DNA from: Ganoderma boninense
Taxonomy: Eukaryota; Basidiomycota; Agaricomycetes; Polyporales; Polyporaceae
NCBI GenBank assembly: GCA_002900995.3
Contig: CM035314.1
Span: 2,701,234-2,765,233, forward strand
Direction: 5' to 3'
Length of the DNA stretch: 64,000 nucleotides
Below are positions 9,303 through 20,330 of the stretch, piece after piece. The notes under the pieces were generated by a model, which ran no database searches, was not told the origin of the DNA, and worked only from the letters and a program-made list of their open reading frames with translations. Positions within the stretch are counted from its first letter, which is position 1, and every line of letters starts with the position of its first letter. A program made the translations under genes and the position numbers.

Positions 9303-10547
9303 TTAGTATCGGGGCCCATAGCTTCTACTACCACTCGGGCCAGCTTGGGCGCCACCCCAACGCTGCTCAGACCTCTGCTTCCTGGGCGACTGCGGCCACG
9401 GCTGGTGACAGTTCTCGTTGCGGTACTGGGGTGGGGGGCCGTTCCGTTGCCACCTCGAGTTACCGAGGGCGTTCGGGGGGGCCGGGCCGCCTTGGGCGGC
9501 GTTTCCTCCAAGGGGGTTGGGGCCGTCATTTGCCGTGGATGGGTTTTTACGGGTGTCACGTCCATTCCATCCGAGGATGCCGGGGAAGGGGCACAAGTGC
9601 GAGGGATGACACGACGCATGGCATCCCCGGCACATGCGGAGGGGGCGCACCGTTGCCGTTGGTGCTGTCGCAGACTTGAAACGGACGTTGTCCAGGCTGT
9701 GCTGCCAGGTTCGATACTCGGGAGCGCTTGCAGCAGGGGAGTCGCAGAAGACGTTAGCGACGTACTTGCCTTCCGCCAGCTTGTACATCTGCACGCTGAT
9801 GGAGTCGATGATCCGTTGCACTGCTGTGGTCAGGGGCTCGTGGTTCCGTCGCGGGTTGTTCAAAATGAAACGTGCGATGTTGTTGCGAATTTCTGGTGTG
9901 CCGAAAGTGTCTTTGATTATGTTGGTGACGTTTACGGGATCGTTTCTACGGAAGTTTCCGACGTTCATGAGGAGGCGCGGGAAACGACTGACGCGGGGAG
10001 AGATCAGGATGGTAACTTCACGGCAGGAGAGGACTCGGGCTGCGACACATGCACTCTGGTGGACCGAGGTAAGGTTACCAACAAACCAAGAGTTCGGGAG
10101 CGGCCCCCTCTGTCTCCCTTGGTCGCCGTTTTGCTGGGAGTTCGCGCCATAGGGTCTGTCAGCCGCTTCCGGGGGAACAATGATAGGATCAATGCTGTCG
10201 TCCTTGAGGAATACCTTCAGGGCGTCGGCTATCTTCGTGGTCAGCTCGTACACTTCATCCTCCCTGGGCATACCACGCCCGAAGACCTTGACGAGCATAC
10301 ACGTGTTTGCTGGATAGGCCCACCAGGCGCGAAGACGCGCCTGGTCCGATCCCGCGACACCATCCTCCGGGTCGCTCACGAAGGTAGTCGGCCAGCCGTT
10401 GGTCGGCATGGGAGTGAAGGTGAGGCTGGACACTGCATCGGGGATGAGCTCGATCTGCTGGTCGTTCCAAGACAAAGGCGCGTAGCCCGCGATCGGGTAG
10501 GGCTGTGGGTGATGCTCGTCCCTTTGCGGCCCGACCTGTTCGCCGGG
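9303..10547 (-). CDS. LINE ORF1 (nucleic-acid-binding protein), C-terminal half
   Basis: The frame is open from the edge of the foldback element at 10547 to the stop at 9303. It codes for a conserved globular region and then a Cys/His knuckle, CRGCHASCHPSHLCPF (near 9640-9690), followed by a Gly/Pro/Arg-rich tail. LINE ORF1 proteins bind the element RNA. The first 18 bases of the apparent ORF above 10554 (an ATG at 10574) belong to the foldback element, so that ATG is not the original start. The original frame joins the piece at 13268-14451. Confidence 0.8.
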   Translation of the reverse strand, partial: PGEQVGPQRDEHHPQPYPIAGYAPLSWNDQQIELIPDAVSSLTFTPMPTNGWPTTFVSDPEDGVAGSDQARLRAWWAYPANTCMLVKVFGRGMPREDEVYELTTKIADALKVFLKDDSIDPIIVPPEAADRPYGANSQQNGDQGRQRGPLPNSWFVGNLTSVHQSACVAARVLSCREVTILISPRVSRFPRLLMNVGNFRRNDPVNVTNIIKDTFGTPEIRNNIARFILNNPRRNHEPLTTAVQRIIDSISVQMYKLAEGKYVANVFCDSPAASAPEYRTWQHSLDNVRFKSATAPTATVRPLRMCRGCHASCHPSHLCPFPGILGWNGRDTRKNPSTANDGPNPLGGNAAQGGPAPPNALGNSRWQRNGPPPQYRNENCHQPWPQSPRKQRSEQRWGGAQAGPSGSRSYGPRY

Positions 10548-11627
10548 CCACCATATGTTGTAGTTCTGATACATCAGGTTCTGGTTACGACTCTAAGTTG
10601 TTTTACATCAGGTTACAGCAAGCGATCTGATGTATCACGACGCCTCCTGGGCTTCCGGGACAGCCATCAATAACCTACCTAATTGGGGAGGCCTCCTCCG
10701 GAATTAATGGAACAGCCACCAGTTATCTCCCTGATTTGGAAGATCTACTTCCAAGCACAGCATTGCTGCTTCCCAGGCTTATCTAAGCCTGTGGGCCACT
10801 GTCCCGGGTGCCTGGGTGCCTCCCTCCATCAATTCCGGTATTCCCCCATCAATCCTGGGCTCCCTCCATCAATTCCGGGTTCTCCCATCATTCTACCAAC
10901 CTCCTGCCCCTCCTGTCCCAATATAGCAGTCCCTCCTCCCTCCCGGAATTGTGTTAGCTGTATCTCCCTCATTTCTGGGTGTATTGACTTCGTTCTTTTT
11001 GCATTATGTTCGTCTAATTAACGCGCTTCTAATGCACCTAACACGACCATACAACGAGGGTTATAACATATACTAATGGCCCCTCTATAGTCGCTCTAGG
11101 GGGGAATGTTTGGCCCATATCTCGGCCGTTTTTGCACGCATTTGCTCGCAACAGGGCGCGTTTTGTTCGCGTGATCGACGCGCACAAAACGAGCCCTCTC
11201 GCGCCCAAATCCGTCCAGTGGTTCCTCCGGTGCATATATCCCCTCCTCCTGGGGAACAGGTATATGCACCTTGGGAACCACTGGACCGATTGGCTTCGTT
11301 CTTTTTGCGTCTGGTAGCTACTAGTAAGTGCATTCTAGGCATATAGGCTGCATACAGGCGCACCCAGTGGCCACTGTATGAGGGGGGCATCAATAGTCAC
11401 CAATAGTCAACTTCTTCACCCTATATCTCCTTCGGTTCTTGGCCGTTTTTTGTGCCCCTTATATGCCCGGAAAGCCCTGTGTAAGGGCTTTCCAACGAGC
11501 CTACATACGCCCCAATCCGTCCACTGTAGCCCTCGGACCATAGACCCCTTCCCCTGACTACTCCCCTCCCCACTGTTTGGCCCATATCTTGGGCAGTTTT
11601 GGGCCAATCCACTTGCTCTCTTTTGCG
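10548..11627 (+). repeat. Foldback element, left arm
   Basis: Inverted copy of 12184-13267. A 112-codon frame at 10683-11021 recurs with identical translation at 13132-12794, showing very high arm identity. The arm contains its own smaller hairpin at about 11212-11288, where GTCCAGTGGTTCC and GGTGCATATA recur inverted. Confidence 0.92.
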
Positions 11628-12183
11628 TCCTATGCATGCAATAGCACTGCTTGTAACCAAGCAGTGTATACCACTATCCTCTCCAACGATCTATATAGAG
11701 TTTGTTATCAGTGGTACCTAGATCTACCCCCCTCTGACATATATGTAAGTGGTGGTAGCTGACTAGATCATATACACTACTTGAAAGCCCTTTGCAGCCG
11801 CTTTCCAACAAGCCCAAAACCATCCCAATCGGTCAAGAAATGGATGAGATATAGCTAATAGATCAAATGTACACTGGGCTGTAAGACACTTTAAGACAGG
11901 CAGTAAGACACTGCTCTCGGAAATGCCTTACTAGACCAAGGGGTCCCCCTTGGCTTCCACAAGTCATATCTCAATGACTTCTTACCTGTTTCCCCTCAAC
12001 TTTGTTGCATTGGATAGCTGTAATTTGCTGCTATCCGACCATATAACTGCATGTTTTATCAGGCAAATGGAAAAATTGTCAGAGGGGGGTAAACTGGTGA
12101 CTACTGATAACAACCTGTATATAGATCTATATGCCTGATAACACTTTTCAGTGGTGCATTGGCTTGTGGTATAGTATACATAT

Positions 12184-13267
12184 ATGACACAAAAGAGAGC
12201 GAGTGGATTGGCCCAAAACTGCCCAAGATATGGGCCAAACAGTGGGGAGGGGAGTAGTCAGGGGAAGGGGTCTATGGTCCGAGGGCTACAGTGGACGGAT
12301 TGGGGCGTATGTAGGCTCGTTGGAAAGCCCTTACACAGGGCTTTCCGGGCATATAAGGGGCACAAAAAACGGCCAAGAACCGAAGGAGATATAGGATGAA
12401 GAAGTTGACTATTGGTGACTATTGATGCCCCCCTCATACAGTGGCCACTGGGTGCGCCTGTATGCAGCCTATATGCCTAGAATGCACTTACTAGTAGCTA
12501 CCAGACGCAAAAAGAACGAAGCCAATCGGTCCAGTGGTTCCAAGGTGCATATACCTGTTCCCCAGGAGGAGGGGATATATGCACCGGAGGAACCACTGGA
12601 CGGATTTGGGCGCGAGAGGGCTCGTTTTGTGCGCGTCGATCACGCGAACAAAACGCGCCCTGTTGCGAGCAAATGCGTGCAAAAACGGCCGAGATATGGG
12701 CCAAACATTCCCCCCTAGAGCGACTATAGAGGGGCCCATTAGTATATGTTATAACCCTCGTTGTATGGTCGTGTTAGGTGCATTAGAAGCGCGTTAATTA
12801 GACGAACATAATGCAAAAAGAACGAAGTCAATACACCCAGAAATGAGGGAGATACAGCTAACACAATTCCGGGAGGGAGGAGGGACTGCTATATTGGGAC
12901 AGGAGGGGCAGGAGGTTGGTAGAATGATGGGAGAACCCGGAATTGATGGAGGGAGCCCAGGATTGATGGGGGAATACCGGAATTGATGGAGGGAGGCACC
13001 CAGGCACCCGGGACAGTGGCCCACAGGCTTAGATAAGCCTGGGAAGCAGCAATGCTGTGCTTGGAAGTAGATCTTCCAAATCAGGGAGATAACTGGTGGC
13101 TGTTCCATTAATTCCGGAGGAGGCCTCCCCAATTAGGTAGGTTATTGATGGCTGTCCCGGAAGCCCAGGAGGCGTCGTGATACATCAGATCGCTTGCTGT
13201 AACCTGATGTAAAACAACTTAGAGTCATAACCAGAACCTGATGTATCAGAACTACAACAGCAGCTGG
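12184..13267 (-). repeat. Foldback element, right arm
   Basis: Inverted copy of 10548-11627, including the nested hairpin (about 12530-12606). The central 556 bp (11628-12183) is A/T-richer and has only diverged inverted matches. Confidence 0.92.
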
Positions 13268-14451
13268 CCGGGCACGAACTCGTCTTCTCTGACTTCTCCC
13301 GATTCGGAGCCGGCTTCGGATGCGAAGACGTCCATTGCGTCCAGGCCGTGCATTGGAGGAGTGACATCCTGGGGCGAGGGGGGGTTCCCGGCGTGCGATT
13401 CTGGCGCGCCTGCGGCCTCCTGCGGCACTGGCAGCGGCCGGCTCTCGGTATCTGGAGCGGCGTGAGACCACACACCCTGTGGTTCTACAGGGGGCATCCC
13501 TTGGCCTGGAGCGACGCCGCCCGCGGCGCTGGGAGCTGCATAGTGGGGGGGGGCAGAGCGATGCCTTGCAGCGGTGAGGGGGTGTAGGCGAACGAATTTG
13601 CTGGTGGGAGGGTGTGCTGGAATGGAGAAGGGCCGGGGCCGGGGCCGTGAGCGGTTCCTGGTACGTTCGGATATCCGCGGAGCGCGGTGTGCCTTCCTGG
13701 TGCACATCTGGTGCTGCGGGGGTCTGGTGCAGCACGGCAGCCTTGCTCGCCATGTTCGGGGTGTGGCCGCCGATCTCGACCTGGCCGCCGGTTTGGGACC
13801 CTTGCCCGGCAAGTGCGCAGATGGAGGGGGGGCGGGGGAGGGATCACGCATCGGGTAGTCTTGGGCGATTGGGGCCGGTCTGGCTGCCCGCCAGCCTGTC
13901 CTCCGGTGGTGGGTCGTAGTAGTCGTCTGGGGTTGGAACGGCGATTGGGCGCGAGGCGGAGCAGCGCTGGGGTCCGGGGGGGGAGGAGACAACTCGCCCC
14001 GCTCGATTGCGGCGGCGATGGCGAGGGCATAGTAGTTCGCCTCGTTATGTTGCTGCTCTTTGTGCGGTCGCATCTTCTCGTCGTAGAGTGGGTGGAAGTT
14101 GCACTCTGGCTGCCTCAGCGGAATCCTGCTTGCGAAGTCATTTGGCGTGCCAGGCTTCGGCACTACACGGAAGGGTGTGGGGGGGTGCGGGAGATAGGCC
14201 GTCGTGGTGGGCGGTCCCTGGACTTGCGGCTTCTTCCGTCCCTTCCCACCTCTGTTGTACTTCACGCTCGCGTTCGTCGTCGCCCTCGTGACAGCTCTCC
14301 GTTGCAGGATCTCGTCCGTGATTGATTCTGGGGGGGTGAGGGTACGTGCCCGTTTCTGCGGCCGGCCCACGATCGGCTTTCCATGCCGGTCTAGGCCATC
14401 TGTCACGAACATGTCAAGGTCCGTCGGTCCGTTTGCTACCGCCTCCCCCAT
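13268..14451 (-). CDS. LINE ORF1, N-terminal half
   Basis: The minus frame from an ATG at 14451 runs through a disordered Pro/Arg/Ser-rich region to the insertion point, where the last native residues are EDEFVPG. The stop TAG seen further on lies inside the foldback element. The first residues (MGEAVANGPTDLDMFV) follow an upstream open frame (14468-15409) that is one base out of register, so the true N-terminus may include that piece through a shift or an intron near 14470-14510. The composition is strongly GC-rich. Confidence 0.65.
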
Positions 14452-14467
14452 GCACTCCTTTGGCTGG

Positions 14468-15409
14468 TCAGCAGATGTATGGGGTACTCGCTGAGGTGGT
14501 ACTCACGAGGATCGTCACCGAGTCTGTACTGGAGTTGCCATGGATGGAGAAGCCATCCGCTGGCCACGTGAACTCCTCCGGGGCCGGCGAGCCCGTAGAC
14601 CCGCCAACCGTTCGCTTTTCCTGGCCCATGCTCGGGGGGGCTGACTCTTGGCGCGGTTTGGGAGGGCGTACGCCAGTGGCGTTTAAGACACCGGGGGTAG
14701 GGGTGTCAGGGACCGAGGGAGTGGCTGTAGTCGTCGTGCTGCGCCGTGCGGCTGGGGTTGGCGTGCTGTCCGCGCTTGCGGATGACGAGTCCTCGCCGTT
14801 GACTGGCAGGGGCTTAGACAGAGGGGGGGATGTGGCCTGGCTCAGCTTTGCTTCAATGAGCAACGCCTGGAAAGGGTTGTGAGGGTTTAAAAGACAAATG
14901 GCGGGGTGAGCTGTTACCTCCGCATCGACCTTCTTCCCCTTAGCAGCTTTCTTTCGCGCCGGGATCTTTATCTTCGTCACCGGCGTGGTGCCCTCTCCGT
15001 TTTCCTGGGCTCGGGGCGTTTCAGCGGCCGCAGCTATGGTTCCCGCCGTCGACGTACAGGATGTGGTGGAGGCGGGAGTGGGGTTTGTTTCTACTCCTTG
15101 GGGCTTCGGCAGGCTAAGGGGAGTGGGAGGGTGATTAGGTGGGTTTGGGGAGTGCATTTCGGCTCCAGGATGCGATGGAGTGCGACGCACTAGTCCGGTG
15201 TTGCACACAGCAGCCAGCTTCGCTCTCCTCCTTTTTAAAGCGCTGTTGCCCGACGGGCTCAGGTGGCAAGCCTCCCTACTATCCCGGCCTGGGTCAGTCG
15301 GAAGATTTGCGGAGTACAGGTAGTTGTGGTCGGGCCTGGTCTTTGCTCGGGCTCGGTGACGCCTTGTCTGTGGCGCGTTCTGACTGGTCCGCCTCTGGCG
15401 GGCTTTCAC
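14468..15409 (-). CDS. Proline/serine-rich frame upstream of LINE ORF1, probably its N-terminal extension
   Basis: A 313-codon minus-strand frame, mostly disordered Pro/Ser/Thr, with one more ordered patch (ICLLNPHNPFQALLIEAK, near 14835-14900). It ends 17 bp before the ATG of the next piece, in another frame. I do not recognise a domain. Strand and order suggest it belongs to the LINE ORF1 region, either as its true start with a frameshift near 14470-14510 or as a separate leader ORF. Confidence 0.45.
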   Translation of the reverse strand: MKARQRRTSQNAPQTRRHRARAKTRPDHNYLYSANLPTDPGRDSREACHLSPSGNSALKRRRAKLAAVCNTGLVRRTPSHPGAEMHSPNPPNHPPTPLSLPKPQGVETNPTPASTTSCTSTAGTIAAAAETPRAQENGEGTTPVTKIKIPARKKAAKGKKVDAEVTAHPAICLLNPHNPFQALLIEAKLSQATSPPLSKPLPVNGEDSSSASADSTPTPAARRSTTTTATPSVPDTPTPGVLNATGVRPPKPRQESAPPSMGQEKRTVGGSTGSPAPEEFTWPADGFSIHGNSSTDSVTILVSTTSASTPYIC

Positions 15410-18091
15410 GTTAGCTCAATCTCGCCACGTCCAGGATTGCCTCGCACCATCGCGGCTTGTCGAAGTGTCCTCTCTGGGTCCTGGCAGCTCGTTGGGATCA
15501 GGGCGGGTCGTGCTTCAGCACTTAAAATCCCCATTTTTCCAACACGGTCAGCCGAGCGCTCCCTTTTTTCCACGTCTAGCCTGCTTACTCACGTTCTGCG
15601 CGCGGGCCAGCGTGCCAGGTTGTGGGATGGTGCAGGCTCGAAGTTCGGAGGGGGACGACCAGCGCAGCATGAATGAGTCAACAGTTACGTGAGGTACACG
15701 TGCAACTCCATGGGTTCAGACACCGAACAGGGCCTGCCGCCTCGCCCCACGTGCTACCTATTCCAGCAAGCGCCAAGCGCTGCCTTCTGCGCAGGTACAC
15801 TCCGACCCGTATTCCTCCTCAGCCACCCCGGGTGTAGGGGCTCTGATACTCTCTACCCTCGGGTGCTGCGACCGCCGATGAGGGCTATCACATCCTGGTA
15901 GGCTGTTTGCCTCCTGCCTTCCACACGCTGTTAAGAGTGCTCTTCTTCCACGCCTCAGGCTGCGCACCAAGACGCGCCAGATCTTGGACGCCAGAGTGGG
16001 GCTCGGCTCGGTCCTTGGCCAGGCTCTGAGCATCGCGGCTGCATCCATGGTGACCAGAGCCTCCTGTTCAACCTCGAGGATGACTGTCACCTCGACTAGG
16101 TGTTGTTCGTCCGCTGGTCCTCCTATTTTCGCATCCTGGGAGGGCACATGTCAGCCACTCATTCCACTCAGGGCAGACGGTAGGTTAACAACTCCTGTTG
16201 TGCCCAGACAGTACTGACCAGGCACTGGGGGGGCAGGCTCATAGAGCGTGAAACCTGATCCGACAGCTCTGCCATCTTTTCCAACAATGGTGTCTGTTCA
16301 CTTGTGCTGCGGCGTGGCACATTGTGAAAAGTGGAGTGCTTGCTCTGCAGTTGCATGGCGGGTCGCAGTGGAAGTGGATAGGGGGGTCCTGGCAGTCGGA
16401 TGATTGGGGACGTAACGACTGTGCGCTGGTCGCCCAGTTTTTATATGCAAGGGGTGGAGACAAGCGAGTGTGGGAGGACTTTTTGTTAGCCGACTTGCAG
16501 CCAGATTAGCCTATAGTCTAGATTACATGTGCTCTGGGAGGGGAACACGTAGTCAGGAGTGTACTGAGGACGGTCCTCTTGAGGATGTGGCGTGGCCGCT
16601 ATTTGCATTCCTTTGGGAGTATTTGCTTGCCCTTGCTTAGCATCTCTGTGGAGCTCAGCGGTGTCTGGCTTAATCTCATCTAATCTAATCCCGTCTGGCC
16701 GGGCGGTCATCTCCCAGCGCCCGATCCCGGCGGCAGGTGGGCCAACGGTTACCGGGCCCTGTCATGCCCATCCCCCGTGAACTCCCCGCTTTCCCGCCTT
16801 CAGCGGTGGGCACGTATCCTATCCTACGCTGTCTCTTGTAGGCTACCGCTTGTGCCGTACGTAGTCTGTTATCGCTTTCCATGTGTTTGCATGTGGCCCC
16901 CGTGGGGACCCGCTCCTCGGAGCGATGACGTGGCCGTGGTCCCGTCCATCTCGACCAGCATCGTACGTCGTACGTAGAAACGCCCCTTCAGGGTTTCAGC
17001 AGGGCAAAGCTTCCTCATGCTAAGGCTATACTCTTCAGAGGGCTGCTGTATGGCGCATTTCGCTGTGTCGTGGTCCCGGGCCTGGCGGCTCCATTGCCAG
17101 GCCGTGGGAAAACGCACCGTGATGGTGGTTGCAGGAAGAGGAGCCCCCGCGTAGTTTGCCTTTTCGGGGTCGATTGCCTTCCCTCGATCGACCGATGACG
17201 TCTTTCCACGTTCTGCCAAGAAGGCAGGATCGAGGAGGCCACAACGCCTGCAAGGGTAACGAACTTGGGCGAGTGCAATTCGGGCGGGCGTGAGGGACAA
17301 GGACGACAACGTCCAGACAGTTCGAAGCCTTTCGAGGCTCCGAGCCGGTACGGGGTTCGGAGAAGACCTGATGGGCGATGCTGTTGTGAGTATTCACGAC
17401 CTCGTCCAGAACTTGGGGCATTGCACGATCCCGTGCTACAGCGACCGGGCGCCCTCTCCATACACGCTGAGCAAGGAATGCCTTGGGACTATTGGATGGC
17501 TTGCTTGATGGTGTGCGGGTGCATGCTCTTCCGCGACAACGACCTGATCGAAGAGGGTCATGACCGGATGTTGCATTTCCGCTGCGGTTGTCCCGACCGA
17601 CCTAGGCATTTTTCCATGCCGGTATGTTTCGCCTCGGAGAGGGTTGCCGTTATGTAAGGCTGGTTGACTCGGCGGGCACGACTGCGATCGAAGACTGATT
17701 AGCACCCGACACTGTCAAGGACACGCACCTGGACCGAGCCTTGTCGTCGTCGTCTGATCCGCCAAGAACATTCATGATCTCCGAAGGAGGGAGCAAAGGA
17801 AAGCGATAAATTACTTAGCGCGAAGGAGCGTCTAGATGGATTGTATCAACTGTCTGATATGTGTGCGTAGATGGTAAGCAGCATCGGGGGTTGGCGGAGG
17901 GTAAGGTCTCCGAGGATGGTCTAGATATACATATTACCTTGGCAGGTAGGTGCTACAGTGTGGTGGTGGGGGTCTCAGGTCTATACTCATGTCCGGGGTA
18001 ACTCGAGGTTGGAGCGAGAGAGCAGAGCATCGAGAATGCGCGCCGCGCATGTCGGATTCGGAAGCGTGTCGATCGTGCCAGTACCGGGACC
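15410..18091. other. No supportable gene
   Basis: Short overlapping frames on both strands (for example minus 16869-17309 and plus 17265-17657) show no recognisable domain and no consistent splice pattern. This stretch may include the 5' untranslated part of the LINE and older repeat debris. Confidence 0.5.
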
Positions 18092-20330
18092 TCACTGTAT
18101 CCGGTCCCATTGCCGCATGCACGAGTACCCGTTGTAGTCTGCACATGAAGCCAAGCCAAGTGAAACGCCATGCATCAATCAGCACACGGACACTGGAGGA
18201 GGGTGGAGTGGAGTGGCACACGCACCGAAACTGTTCCTGAGCTCGCAGTCGCACTTGCCGCGTCGCCACGCGCCGTCCCCCTTCGGACAGTGCGTGTACG
18301 GATTGTGCTCGTAGCCGATCTCGTCGAAGAACTGGATCTGGTCCTTGCTCTGGAAGAGCGAGACCGCGATGCTGTGCACGGGGGCATCGCCCCACCGCTG
18401 CAGAAGCGTTTCGAGATCCCGGTAAGCACCGGCACGAAGACGAAGAGGGTGACGACATACCTCGTAGTAGAAGCCGCCTTGGAGTCGAGGAAGTCGAAGT
18501 ACTTCGAGTAGGCCTCGCCCCGCCAGAAGTCCATGTTCGCGATCTCGAAGTTGCTCCAGACTGCGGAGGCGAACATGATATGATCAGATGCTACTGACGA
18601 GAGTAAATGAGAGAGCGGTGCGCACAGTGACAGAGGTTGTAGTTGTTGCCGTTGTCATCCGACATGTACCCCATTGCGTTGTTCTTCGCGACGTATTCGG
18701 GGTGTGCTTTGATGAACTCCTTGGTCGTGTCCCAGAGCGTAGGTATCGTCGCGCCAAACTCGTACATCGTGATCGTAAACCCTGCAACGAACGAACGTCA
18801 AACACTCGCCGCCACAACGACGCGAAGCTGTCGCCGCACCATAGGTCTTGTTGTGGTCCTCCATATACAGGAAAGGGTCGTAGTCAACGTCGCAGTGGAA
18901 GTGCACGTCGGGCCTGCGGATCAAAATTCGCTATCAGCACCCCAGACACCCAGCACACGGCGCGGACATACTCTACCCGCCAATACCACTTGTAATTTTG
19001 TAGGACTGGATGGCGGTAGAAGAACTGGAAGTCGATCGGGAGCCGCGAATCAGCGCCCTCTATAAGTTTGAAAGTTAAACAGCGAAATCCCACGTACGCC
19101 AGAGTTGAAGCGGCACATATTCCGGTAGGACACGCTGCCCCCGTAGATGATGTTGTCCGCAACCATCTTGTCGCGCCCCGCCCGCGCCTTCTCCTCGTCG
19201 ATCCAGTCCGGCTGGTACCAGTGCTGGGCTGGGATCTGCGCATATGTGACCTCGCCGTTGATAACATTGCTCATGCGCCTGGAGGGTTGCAATATGCGGA
19301 CGGTCAGCGGTGGTGCTCCTCTGAAACGCCGCACATTTTGATACAGGGAGACGCGGCGGGGAAAATGAGAGGCGTCGTTTGATCGCTCGCCGCTCGGACA
19401 CAACCAAGCAAGGTTCTTGAAAACCCTCACGGTATTCAATGAAAAGCACTAGCACTTGCGTAACTCTCCGGCTCCGAAAGGCTTCTCGGGCCGGAACGCC
19501 AGCGCGAAGGTTCACGCGAATTACGGCCACGGTGACGGCGCGAGAAAATTGAGCTGCTCGCCGGCCCCATCGAGCACTACTTATCGCCTGAGTGGGCGCG
19601 TGCTACACAGAACCCGAGGAACGAACAGGCGCAGTCTCTTATCAGGCCGCACCTGACGATTGAAAGATGCATCACGATGGAGCGACGTGCATAGCCCGTC
19701 GCCGAAAGGGCGCGCGCGCCCTTCGTAGCGCGGAGGGAAAGGTAAGGTGATGGGGAGCTTCAGCATCGGGCAACAAGCCCGCGTGCCGGGGCCCAGCACA
19801 CGAAACCCGCAGCAAGAGAGATGGAGCACGAGCAGAGGGGTACGCATACGCACGTTTTGAACTCCTCCGAGAACGGCTCCTCGTTGAGGAAGACCCAGGG
19901 GTACCCGAACTTCTTGTTGAAGCGGTCCTCGAGCCGGCGCACGCTCCGCACCGCGTCCTTCACGTCGCTGTTGCGCGCGAGCATGAGCAGCGTCGCGTTC
20001 GCGCGCCGCGTGAGCAGCGTGTCGGGGTGGTTTCCGAGCTGGTCGGCCGGCAGGTAGTACTCGTCTGGGACAGAGCCCGAGGCGGACCCCCACGAGAGCT
20101 GCGCGGCGAGGCTCCTGAGGGACGTCGCGCGGCCGTAGTCTTCATGCGTGAAGCTGAGGATGGAGTGCAGGCCAATCTGCGTGGTAGGAGGTGCAGATCG
20201 GTGAGCGTGCAGATCCCGTATGTAATGGACCCCCTTTTCCTCCGCGGCAGGCCAAGATGGCGGAGAGACTCACAATTATAAAAAGCACCAGCAGCACGTA
20301 ACGCGCAGGCGTGGTGAGCTTGAGCACCAT
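18092..20330 (-). CDS. Glycosyltransferase family 15 alpha-1,2-mannosyltransferase (KRE2/KTR type)
   Basis: A Golgi type II membrane enzyme that adds alpha-1,2-mannose from GDP-mannose to N- and O-linked glycans. Nine exons on the minus strand: 20274-20330, 19854-20176, 19098-19278, 18972-19024, 18840-18913, 18626-18781, 18461-18560, 18226-18397 and 18092-18138; about 387 residues. Residues 9-20 are the signal anchor. Family blocks follow in order: LARNSDVKDAVRSV, FGYPWVFLNEEPFSEEF, QHWYQPDWID, NIIYGGSVSYRNMCRFNSG, YYWRVE-like YKWYWRVEPDVHFHCD, MEDHNKTYGFT, WSNFEIANMDFWRG, then RWGDAPVHSIAVSLF and CP/CDC cysteines, ending DYNGYSCMRQW. Exon 7 lacks one base near 18473-18483 (AAGGCGGC), which breaks the GGFYYER block that holds the proposed catalytic Glu. 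Intron 2 (575 bp) is far longer than the others (58-97 bp). Confidence 0.92.

Larger units (their letters stand above)
10548..13267. mobile_element. 2.7-kb foldback (long inverted repeat) element inserted in LINE ORF1
   Basis: Two arms of about 1080 bp (10548-11627 and 12184-13267) are near-perfect inverted copies. A weaker inverted match continues inward to about 11745 and 12075. Outside it lie direct copies of CCGGG (10543-10547 and 13268-13272), and deleting the element with one copy rejoins LINE ORF1 in frame. The ends read CCA-C----TGTTGTAG inward; subterminal copies of CATCAGG follow. No transposase frame is present, so it is non-autonomous. The superfamily is not resolved. The 5-6 bp duplication is read from the frame-restoring alignment; the exact end base is uncertain by one. 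Confidence 0.85.
1..15409 (-). mobile_element. LINE (non-LTR retrotransposon), nested, 3' end cut by window
   Basis: Read on the minus strand, the pieces 13268-15409, 8175-10547 and 1-1634 form one non-LTR element: a proline-rich ORF1 ending in a cysteine/histidine knuckle, then ORF2 with an APE-type endonuclease and a reverse transcriptase. Two younger elements interrupt it. A foldback element at 10548-13267 splits ORF1, and an LTR retrotransposon at 1635-8174 splits the endonuclease. Removing both, each with one copy of its target duplication, keeps both reading frames open across the joints. The 3' end lies before the window; the 5' end is not resolved and may lie upstream of 15409. Tad1-like LINEs are the usual type in basidiomycetes, but the clade is an inference. 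Confidence 0.85.

Noticed and set aside
9288..10673. 461-codon plus-strand frame
   Set aside because: Antisense of LINE ORF1, kept open by high GC; it runs across the foldback boundary.
10683..11021. 112-codon open frame, repeated at 12794-13132
   Set aside because: The two are the same sequence in the two arms of the foldback element; the peptide has no domain and the frame is explained by arm identity.
13241..13465. Second MYQNYN start, resembling the 10574 start
   Set aside because: The shared ATG and codons are the inverted ends of the foldback element, not homologous gene starts.
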